Assembly: GCA_028284945.1 (NCBI GenBank)
Contig: JANQQJ010000040.1
Span: 1-64,000, forward strand
Source: Alphaproteobacteria bacterium
GTDB taxonomy: Bacteria; Pseudomonadota; Alphaproteobacteria; SMXS01
Length of the DNA stretch: 64,000 bases
Direction of reading: 5' to 3'
Positions 58,051 to 64,000 of the stretch are shown here, piece after piece; the first letter of the stretch is position 1, and each line of letters opens with the position of its first letter. The notes under the pieces were generated by a model. That model was given only the letters and a program-made list of their open reading frames with translations, was not told the DNA's origin and ran no database searches. The position numbers and the translations under genes were made by a program.

Positions 58051-58920
58051 TTAGTTCCCTGAAAGACGCTTAATCTCAGCTTCGACCTTCTGCTCGACGA
58101 TACGGGGCAGGTTTTCGTCCAGCCACTCGCGCAGCATGGGCCGTAGCATGGCCGTGACCAACCCCTCCAGCGTGTTGTCTTCACCTTCGTAACCGGCAGT
58201 CAACAAAGACGACAAATTACCGAATGCCGAACTGGCCTTAACTGCCGCATCTGCCGACAGAATCCGATCTTCCCCCGTGCTCATGGGTGCTCCTGCTTCT
58301 TCTGAAATATCGGGAATGGCGGGTGGAGCATTCTGCTCCCTCTCCGCCGGTTCGTGTCGGCCTCGTTCGTCCGGTGCTTCCCGATGCAGTTCCATTTCTG
58401 CACTCAAGGGCAACACTTCCTCATCATCGGTGGCTTCGACCTCCCCCAGGGCCTCCCGCAACTCGGTCAGGAATTTGGGAATATCTTCAATGACGCTATC
58501 TGCGGCCGCGGCTTCAACCGAGGCTGCAAGCTCGTCTTCTTTCTCACCAAGCGATGCCCCCTCATCCAGATCGAGCGGCTCAAGGTCCGCCGCTTCCAGA
58601 TCGAGTGGCTCCAGATCGGTCGCTTCGAGTTCGAGTGGCTCGAGGTCTTCAGCTACCAGGTCCAGAGGTTCCTCTTGCCCCGCCAGGTCCAGTGGCTCTT
58701 CCTCTGCATCAGAGTCATCATCTTGGCCCTGTGCAACGGCGTCCAGTTCCTCGCTCAGCGCTTCAAGCTCGTCAGCCAGATCGCGCTCGTCAGCCGGCTC
58801 TGCCGTCGGGCTATCAGCGGGTTCAGACTTGGGATCATCATCAGCGATGAGTTCGCGTATGGCGGAGAGTGCCTCCTCCATCGTCATGTCATCATCTGGT
58901 TTCTTGTCAGCTACGGTCAT
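58051..58920 (-). CDS. popZ: Polar organizing protein PopZ (DUF2497)
   Basis: PopZ self-assembles into a condensate at cell poles and anchors the ParB-bound origin and cell-cycle kinases. The 289-residue protein shows the conserved N-terminal helix TMEEALSAIRELIADDD and the C-terminal assembly region LEGLVTAMLRPMLREWLDENLPRIVEQKVEAEI. Between them lies a long acidic, disordered linker, longer than in the founding Caulobacter protein (177 residues). It contains five tandem EPLDL-type units (see repeat entry). Confidence 0.93.
   Translation of the reverse strand: MTVADKKPDDDMTMEEALSAIRELIADDDPKSEPADSPTAEPADERDLADELEALSEELDAVAQGQDDDSDAEEEPLDLAGQEEPLDLVAEDLEPLELEATDLEPLDLEAADLEPLDLDEGASLGEKEDELAASVEAAAADSVIEDIPKFLTELREALGEVEATDDEEVLPLSAEMELHREAPDERGRHEPAEREQNAPPAIPDISEEAGAPMSTGEDRILSADAAVKASSAFGNLSSLLTAGYEGEDNTLEGLVTAMLRPMLREWLDENLPRIVEQKVEAEIKRLSGN
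58567..58698 (-). repeat. Tandem ~10-codon repeats in the popZ linker
   Basis: EPLDL or EPLEL occurs at residues 75, 84, 94, 104 and 114, a period of 9-10 residues, with the spacers also alike (EATDL, EAADL). The DNA repeats in step (~30 bp units), so copy number could vary between strains. Confidence 0.85.
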
Positions 58921-59035
58921 GTTCTACCGATCACACCCTACCGGCCCCCATCCCGTGCGCTACACTATACGGGCGCTGAACTCTTTGAAAATGGGAAATA
59001 GTGACAACGGCGCGCTGACGGCGACAAAGAACGGA

Positions 59036-60400
59036 TCAGTCGACCGACCACCCAAACCAGGTGTTGCGGGCCCGATTGTAGTTCTCGTCAGGGTCATATT
59101 CTTCAACCGGCAACCCCAGCGCGCGGGCCGTGGCCCGGCCCATCGACGCCAACAGGGCAAACGACGCGACGTACTGGTCGCGCTGCGCGAGTACCAGATC
59201 GACCTGGCTGTCGAGCAATTCCTGTTCCGCATCGAGCACGTCAAGCGTTGTCCGCGAGCCGACGTCAGCCTCCTGGCGGACGCCCTCCAAGGCAATGCTG
59301 TTGGCTTCGACCTGCGATTCGCTGGCGCCAATCGTCGACGTCGCCGCACGGAAATTCTCCCAGGAATTACGAACCTCCTCGCGGGTTTCGCGGTCGGCCT
59401 GCAGCACTTCGATCCGGCGCTGCGACCGGATGTGCTTGGCCTGGCGGATGCGTGAGCTCACAGCACCTGATTGGTAAAAGGGCACCGAAGCCGACGCCAT
59501 GATCCCTTTGGTATCGCTGGCAAAACCATCAACAAAGGTATCGATGTCCCGGCTATATCGCGCCGAAAGGCTGATTTCCGGGCCGAGTTCAGATTTAGCC
59601 GCTGAAACAGCATGACGGGCAGCTTCCTCGGCGAGCCGGGCAGACTCCAAAAGTGGATTCTCAGCCAAAGCGACCTGCAACGCAGCTTCCTCAGATTCCG
59701 GTAACGCCGGCAATTCCGGTGGCTGCTCCAACGTCCCGGGCGCATTCCCCACAATCCTGACATAGGCGGCCCGGCTGGCGGCCAGGGCGGCTTCGGCAGC
59801 AATCCGGCCCGATACCGCGCCCGCCCGGCGCGCTTCAGATTGCGCGACATCCGTTCGGGTGATTTCACCCACTTCGAACCGGTCTTGGGAGGCCTCTAGC
59901 TGACGGCCCAAAACCTGAACGTTGTTGCGCCGTAAAGTCAGGACCGCCTGATCGCGTACGACATCTACATAGGCGGCGACCGTCGCAACCAGAATATCTT
60001 GTTCAACAGCGGTTAGCTGCGCCCTGTTTGCGAAGACCCTGGTCTTCGCCTCCTTCACAGCGTTCGCTGTTCGAAAACTTCGGAAAAGGGGCTGGTCGAT
60101 GGAGACACCGTAACGTTTGGCGGTCAGCGTATCCGTGCCACCAGAGAAAAAGTTGTCACTCTGGCTGTGATCGATCGACGCCGTACCATTGATACTGGGA
60201 CGGTAGCCGGATAGCGCCTGGGCAACATCTTCGTCAGTGGCCCGTAGTCCAGCGCGCTGGGCCTGCAGAACCGGATTATTCAGATAGGCAGAGACCAGCG
60301 CCTGCTGCAACGTCTCTGCGCGTGCGCTAGTGGAAAAGCCGACAACAACAATTGCGGCGGCGACCCAGCGCAGTCCTAAGCTCAATACGTTTACGTTCAT
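59036..60400 (-). CDS. tolC: TolC-family outer-membrane efflux protein
   Basis: TolC-type trimers form the outer-membrane channel for efflux pumps and type I secretion. The 454-residue protein has a signal peptide (cleavage near ARA-ETL). Two related halves of long coiled helices and beta strands are seen: LQQALVSAYLNNPVLQAQRAGLRATDEDVAQALSGYRPS in the first, and LAENPLLESARLAEEAARHAVSAAKSELGPEISLSARY in the second. DVLDAEQELLDSQVDLVLAQRDQYVASFALL near the end is characteristic. It lies between the Pcm-like gene and popZ on one strand. Confidence 0.94.
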   Translation of the reverse strand: MNVNVLSLGLRWVAAAIVVVGFSTSARAETLQQALVSAYLNNPVLQAQRAGLRATDEDVAQALSGYRPSINGTASIDHSQSDNFFSGGTDTLTAKRYGVSIDQPLFRSFRTANAVKEAKTRVFANRAQLTAVEQDILVATVAAYVDVVRDQAVLTLRRNNVQVLGRQLEASQDRFEVGEITRTDVAQSEARRAGAVSGRIAAEAALAASRAAYVRIVGNAPGTLEQPPELPALPESEEAALQVALAENPLLESARLAEEAARHAVSAAKSELGPEISLSARYSRDIDTFVDGFASDTKGIMASASVPFYQSGAVSSRIRQAKHIRSQRRIEVLQADRETREEVRNSWENFRAATSTIGASESQVEANSIALEGVRQEADVGSRTTLDVLDAEQELLDSQVDLVLAQRDQYVASFALLASMGRATARALGLPVEEYDPDENYNRARNTWFGWSVD

Positions 60401-60442
60401 GCGATCTTTCCCGGCCGCGTTCAGATAACTTCAGTCTGCGGT

Positions 60443-61096
60443 CTAAAATACGAAACCGGGCTGACGTTCAAAACCCGGCAATGAAGGTGTGTTGGCATCA
60501 AACAGTTCCCGTCGCCCAACCGTGCCACCATGCTTTACGAATAAACTCGCTTTGCCGACCCCGTCCTGATTGATCACGGTAGCAAGTCTGCCCCCTTCAC
60601 ACAGCTGATCCAGCAACATATCAGGCACTTCGGCCACCATACCCTCAACCAGGACAACGTCATAGGGCGCTTGTTGCGGGTAGCCGGCTTCCAACGTCCC
60701 GGCAATGACCGCTGCGTTGTTTACCTCTTCTGCGACCAGATTACTGGTTGCCATCTCAACCAGTTCTTCCGTCGCCTCGACGGCAACAACCACGTCAACA
60801 AGTTGACCCAAGACAGCCGCGGCATAACCGGTCGTGCAGCCGACATCGAGAACCTCGTCACTTCCGGTCAGATCCAATTCCTGTAGCAGTCTCGCCAGCA
60901 CCATCGGCTCCAGCATGAAGCGGCCTGGAACGACTTCGATATCCTCGTCCAGATAGGCGACGCTTTGCATTGACTTGGGCACAAAGCGTTCCCGCGCGAT
61001 CGCGCTCATCGCGGCAATCAACCGGGGATCGGTAACACGGTTCGGCAATAACTGTCCGTCCACCATATGCCGGCGCGCGGCGGCAAAATCGGTCAT
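60443..61096 (-). CDS. Pcm-like methyltransferase, divergent paralogue
   Basis: This is a 217-residue member of the protein-L-isoaspartate methyltransferase family. The start is the ATG of MTDFAAARRHMVDGQLLPNRV, with AGGAA 7 nt before. SAM motif I (VLDVGCTTGYAAAVLGQL) is intact. However, where Pcm has the substrate loop QTISQPY, this protein reads VPGRFMLEPM and lacks the Thr/Ser. Repair of isoaspartate is therefore doubtful, and another methyl acceptor or a regulatory role is possible. It is found just upstream of tolC. Confidence 0.8.
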   Translation of the reverse strand: MTDFAAARRHMVDGQLLPNRVTDPRLIAAMSAIARERFVPKSMQSVAYLDEDIEVVPGRFMLEPMVLARLLQELDLTGSDEVLDVGCTTGYAAAVLGQLVDVVVAVEATEELVEMATSNLVAEEVNNAAVIAGTLEAGYPQQAPYDVVLVEGMVAEVPDMLLDQLCEGGRLATVINQDGVGKASLFVKHGGTVGRRELFDANTPSLPGFERQPGFVF

Positions 61097-61228
61097 GCGC
61101 GGTTCCTGTTGTGCGTTATCTCGGGGATCGGTTGCATCTAGGCGCGAGTTATACTGCCGGGTGCGGGGCATGACAATGACACGATTGTAGCGGACGAAAC
61201 CCTCTGCTATATCGGCGGTCCGCTCGGC

Positions 61229-61302
61229 GGCGACGTGGCGGAGTGGTTACGCAGCGGATTGCAAATCCGTGTACGCCGGTTCGATTCCGGCCGTCGCCTC
61301 CA
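61229..61302 (+). tRNA. tRNA-Cys (anticodon GCA)
   Basis: The acceptor GGCGACG pairs with CGTCGCC. The anticodon stem GCGGA/TCCGT holds the GCA anticodon in the loop TTGCAAA. The T arm has GGTTCGATTCC. The discriminator T and an encoded CCA follow. The D arm is short (GGCGGAGTGGTTAC), as usual for bacterial tRNA-Cys. Confidence 0.95.
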
Positions 61303-61375
61303 ACCATTAAGGACGATCAGCGCAAAACGTGCTTGGCAAGCCGGTACACGCTTTGCTAAGAGACGCCTTCTCTGA

Positions 61376-61451
61376 TCCCCGGTAGCTCAGTTGGTAGAGC
61401 AAGCGGCTGTTAACCGCTCGGTCGTTGGTTCGAGTCCGACCCGGGGAGCCA
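61376..61451 (+). tRNA. tRNA-Asn (anticodon GTT)
   Basis: The acceptor TCCCCGG pairs with CCGGGGA. The D arm GCTCAGTTGGTAGAGC is present, the anticodon loop is CTGTTAA with GTT, and the T arm has GGTTCGAGTCC. An encoded CCA follows. GUN-anticodon tRNAs such as this one are substrates of the Tgt and QueA in this window. Confidence 0.95.
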
Positions 61452-61453
61452 AT

Positions 61454-62683
61454 TCAGGTAAGGGCCGGTCCTTGTTGGGGCTGGCCCTTATTTTGTTGCG
61501 GGGCCGACAGGGCCACCCGTACCTGCAAAATCAACAGCGCAAACAAGATCAATGGACCGATCGGCATCCGGGCCATATCCACCAGATTCGCGTTGACCAG
61601 CGGCAATAGAAGAGCTGCCGCCAGTGTCAGTTTTTCCCAAGGTAGGAACGGGAACCTGTCCTGTACGGAGGTTCTCCAGAACACAACGAACGTCAAGATT
61701 GTAAAGTCATAGACGTGAAGGTAGGGCGTCACGAAAAACGATGCGACGACCAGGACCGAGCTTTTCAGTTCGATGGGAATATCCCGGCGCCACACCAGCG
61801 TGACAATCACCACAGACGCCAGCGAAAACGTCCCCTGAACAATGAATGCGGGCGTCGCATCAAGCCCGAACAGGCGGACGGAAATAAAAACGGAGACCAT
61901 ATGCGTCCACGCATACATCTCCTCTGCCAGCATCAGTTCTCCATTGATCCTGGAATGGGCAATGAAGGCCTCCCAGCCGGAGACGCCGAAAACGAGCAAA
62001 CTGGCACCCGTTAGAAAAATGACGGTAGCCGCTGCCCAGATGAAGCTGCGCCACGCCCCGATAGCAATGAATGCAAAAGGCACCAATACGGCAAGCTGAG
62101 GTTTAAAGGCGAGCAGGCCGATAAGCACGCCCGCCAAAGCGGGGCGCCGCTCCAGGATAGATAGCGCACCGCCCATCAGCCCCGCGGTAAATCCGGCGTT
62201 CTGCCCCAGAACAAGATTGAGAAACATTGCCGGTGTCGCCAGCACGGCGAGGATTGATATGCGCCATGACGTCAGCACGGGCCTGAGACCCGCTGCAAAG
62301 GCCGCGATGCTGAGCGCCACCCAGACGAAGAAGCCTGGCACATAGGGCAGCAAGGCGAACGGAATCAGAAACAGCGCGGCGATGGGCGGATAGTCATATT
62401 TAAAGCCAAGATCCTCCCGCCCCAGCAGCTCATCATGGAATTCTTTGAAGACCAGGAAATCATAGGCCTGTTCCAGCTCACGTTTGGCAGCGAAGTGCCC
62501 GCCGCCCCAGAACGAGACGAAATCCGTTCCAAAGACCATGCCCTCGTCGCTGGAGAGCCCCTGCGATGTCCTGCCATAGAGATCGACGGCAAATATCGCC
62601 ATGGCGGCGACAGCCCATATCATTGCATAGCGCTGCAACCGGTCGGGTGTCAGCCAGGCCATATGTTTCAGATCAAGCTTCAT
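61454..62683 (-). CDS. GT87-type (DUF2029) polyprenyl-linked glycosyltransferase, membrane protein
   Basis: This is a 409-residue multispanning protein with about ten hydrophobic helices. The first extracytoplasmic loop has FGTDFVSFWGGG (Asp thought catalytic in GT-C enzymes) and GFKYDYPPIAALFLIPFALLP. NLVLGQNAGFTAGLMGGAL and GLLAFKPQLAVLVP are further family runs. GT87 enzymes move mannose or arabinose from polyprenyl-phosphate donors onto glycans or lipids. The frame is open to 62851, but that would cross the queC start, so the ATG of MKLDLKHMAWL is preferred. An ATG at 62788 that overlaps the queC start codon is the alternative. Confidence 0.75.
   Translation of the reverse strand: MKLDLKHMAWLTPDRLQRYAMIWAVAAMAIFAVDLYGRTSQGLSSDEGMVFGTDFVSFWGGGHFAAKRELEQAYDFLVFKEFHDELLGREDLGFKYDYPPIAALFLIPFALLPYVPGFFVWVALSIAAFAAGLRPVLTSWRISILAVLATPAMFLNLVLGQNAGFTAGLMGGALSILERRPALAGVLIGLLAFKPQLAVLVPFAFIAIGAWRSFIWAAATVIFLTGASLLVFGVSGWEAFIAHSRINGELMLAEEMYAWTHMVSVFISVRLFGLDATPAFIVQGTFSLASVVIVTLVWRRDIPIELKSSVLVVASFFVTPYLHVYDFTILTFVVFWRTSVQDRFPFLPWEKLTLAAALLLPLVNANLVDMARMPIGPLILFALLILQVRVALSAPQQNKGQPQQGPALT
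61460..61494 (+). terminator. Rho-independent terminator of tRNA-Asn
   Basis: AAGGGCCGGTCC and GGGCTGGCCCTT form a 12 bp stem (two G-T wobbles) with a 6 nt loop, followed by ATTTTG. It begins 8 nt after the tRNA and lies inside the last codons of the convergent GT87-type gene. Confidence 0.85.
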
Positions 62684-62786
62684 CGAATCGGTAAGGTCGT
62701 GTTTTTGGAAGTCCGCCCCTCGCCCCTTCCAGTCTTCGTCGTGATCGCGTATCCATCGCACGGGACGAATTGGAGCGCCAGATTTC

Positions 62787-63476
62787 ATGAGTGAAAAACG
62801 GGCAATTGTTCTTTTGAGCGGCGGACTCGACTCAGCCACCGTAATCGCCATGGCGCGGGCGCAAGGCGCGGCCGTGCACGCTCTATCGTTCCGTTACGGC
62901 CAGCGGCACGCAGCCGAGCTGGATGCCGCGAAGGAGATCGCCCGCGCTAATCAGGTCACAGAACACCAGATTGTCGATATCGACCTGCGGCAGTTTGGCG
63001 GCTCCGCGCTGACCGATGATATTGACGTGCCGAAAGGCCGCAGCGCGGCCGAGATGGCCGGCGAAATTCCCATCACCTATGTCCCTGCCCGCAACACGAT
63101 CTTCCTGTCCTATGCGCTGGCCTTGGCGGAAGTTCGGGGCATTCGCGACATTCATATCGGCGTCAACGCGGTGGACTATAGCGGCTATCCGGATTGCCGG
63201 CCTGAATACATCGCTGCATTCGAGAGGATGGCCAATCTGGCCACCAAATCAGGCGTTGAGGGAGACCGCGCCATCCGTATCCACACGCCATTGATTGATC
63301 TCACCAAGGCCGAGATCATTCAACGGGGCACAGACCTGGGCGTGGACTATGGGGCGACTGTCAGCTGTTATGACCCTACACCCAACGGCGCGGCCTGCGG
63401 TGAATGCGATGCCTGCAGGCTCCGCAAAAAAGGCTTCGCCGATGCCGGTCTGCCGGACCCGACACGATACGCCTGA
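62787..63476 (+). CDS. queC: 7-cyano-7-deazaguanine synthase
   Basis: QueC converts 7-carboxy-7-deazaguanine to preQ0 with ATP and ammonia. The 229-residue protein has the PP-loop [15 protein letters not shown] (SGGLDS at ~11-16), [43 protein letters not shown], and the zinc site [24 protein letters not shown] with four cysteines. It is followed by queE after 2 nt, so the two are coupled. The ATG overlaps a minus-strand ATG (CATG). Confidence 0.97.
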   Translation: MSEKRAIVLLSGGLDSATVIAMARAQGAAVHALSFRYGQRHAAELDAAKEIARANQVTEHQIVDIDLRQFGGSALTDDIDVPKGRSAAEMAGEIPITYVPARNTIFLSYALALAEVRGIRDIHIGVNAVDYSGYPDCRPEYIAAFERMANLATKSGVEGDRAIRIHTPLIDLTKAEIIQRGTDLGVDYGATVSCYDPTPNGAACGECDACRLRKKGFADAGLPDPTRYA

Positions 63477-63478
63477 TT

Positions 63479-64000
63479 ATGAGTTATTCGGTCAAAGAGC
63501 TGTTCTTTACGCTACAGGGCGAAGGCGCCAATACCGGCCGGCCGGCCGTCTTCTGCCGCTTCGCCGGCTGCAATCTATGGTCCGGGCGGGAAGAAGACCG
63601 CGCGGAGGCGGTCTGCACCTTCTGCGACACGGACTTTGTCGGGATTGACGGTCCCGGCGGCGGCAAGTTCGACACAGCTGAAGCGCTGGCAGCTGCTGCC
63701 GCTGAAAAAGCCAGTGATGCCATGACCAGGGGCATGCTTTTGGTCTGCACAGGCGGTGAGCCGCTGCTCCAACTGGATGCGCCGCTGATCGACGCGTTTC
63801 ACGGGGCCGGATTCGAAATCGCGGTGGAAACAAACGGTACCATCGCGGCGCCCGCCGGTATCGACTGGATTTGCGTCAGCCCCAAGGCGACGGCGCCGCT
63901 GGTGCAGACATCGGGAGACGAGCTGAAACTTGTCTATCCGCAGGCCACCGCCATGCCGGACCGGTTCGTGGATCTGGATTTCCAGCACTTTTTCTTGCAG
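63479..64000 (+). CDS. queE: 7-carboxy-7-deazaguanine synthase (3' end outside window)
   Basis: QueE is a radical-SAM enzyme that contracts carboxy-tetrahydropterin to 7-carboxy-7-deazaguanine. 174 codons are visible, from MSYSVKELFFTLQGEGANTGRP to the window edge. The cluster cysteines follow a C-x14-C-x2-C pattern (CNLWSG... VCTFCDTDF), the variant known in QueE of some proteobacteria rather than the common Cx3Cx2C. LLVCTGGEPLLQ and VETNGT are the GGE and substrate motifs. It comes directly after queC. Confidence 0.95.
   Translation, partial: MSYSVKELFFTLQGEGANTGRPAVFCRFAGCNLWSGREEDRAEAVCTFCDTDFVGIDGPGGGKFDTAEALAAAAAEKASDAMTRGMLLVCTGGEPLLQLDAPLIDAFHGAGFEIAVETNGTIAAPAGIDWICVSPKATAPLVQTSGDELKLVYPQATAMPDRFVDLDFQHFFLQ

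Noticed and set aside
58277-59455. 392-codon serine-rich frame on the plus strand
   Set aside because: It is the antisense reading of the acidic popZ linker (Glu/Asp/Leu codons read backwards as Ser/Arg/Gln codons), not a real Ser-rich protein.

Overview
The window is a 64 kb stretch of a moderately GC-rich alphaproteobacterial chromosome. Several things point to Alphaproteobacteria: a PopZ (DUF2497) gene beside valS and tolC, a LexA box of the alphaproteobacterial form GAAC-N7-GAAC between ssb and uvrA, the gene order dgt-argS-SPOR-nagZ-scpAB-tatABC-serS-surE-pcm-nlpD-DUF815-yajC-secDF, and homologues of the mitochondrial complex I assembly factors NDUFAF3 and NDUFAF6. The order is probably Rhodospirillales or a neighbour, but this cannot be fixed from the sequence alone. 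Genes are dense and no gap between features exceeds about 230 bp.

Layout. 1-2559: start of a very repetitive, exported, autotransporter-like surface protein that runs off the left edge. 2762-8691: surface-chemistry region with a TPR-sulfotransferase, tRNA-Lys, and a translationally coupled trio (small sulfotransferase, ATP-grasp/LMW-phosphatase fusion, WalW-like polysaccharide deacetylase). 8688-16396: tgt, an inserted LLM oxidoreductase gene, queA, two cyclophilins, coaD and gyrA. 16564-22055: membrane protein, DUF4139 protein, ssb and the divergent uvrA, which share an SOS box. 22052-30272: accessory genes, including a CmcJ/NvfI-like protein, a membrane-anchored GST, trmFO, an ATP-grasp enzyme, a frameshifted TauE/SafE permease, a GNAT, an NDUFAF6-like protein, a PuuD-like membrane protein, and a VOC gene divergent from soxR with a near-perfect SoxR box. 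30298-46385: two long minus-strand housekeeping runs, Mth938/NDUFAF3-secF-secD-yajC, then nlpD-pcm-surE-serS-tatCBA-scpB-scpA-nagZ-SPOR-argS-dgt, with a DUF815 ATPase on the plus strand between them. 46480-53195: erpA, xth, GNAT, VOC, a NitT/TauT-type ABC importer behind a structured leader, an odd exported protein with ABC-ATPase-like motifs, and an alpha/beta hydrolase. 53327-64000: ilvD, valS, popZ, tolC, a divergent Pcm-like methyltransferase, tRNA-Cys, tRNA-Asn, a GT87-type membrane protein, and queC-queE (cut by the right edge).

Functional links. queC and queE make the 7-deazaguanine precursor, and tgt and queA insert and finish queuosine in tRNA, so this pathway lies at both ends of the window. 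SecDF/YajC, TatABC and the periplasmic PPIase serve protein export. SurE, Pcm, NlpD, NagZ and SPOR belong to envelope and stress maintenance. SoxR and LexA sites are the clearest regulatory signals.

The most unusual items are the exported DUF4412-like protein carrying compressed ABC-ATPase motifs, the ATP-grasp/phosphatase fusion operon, a natural Gln at the quinolone-determining GyrA position, a 34-codon ORF wedged between nagZ and scpA, and a Pcm paralogue that has lost the usual active-site loop.
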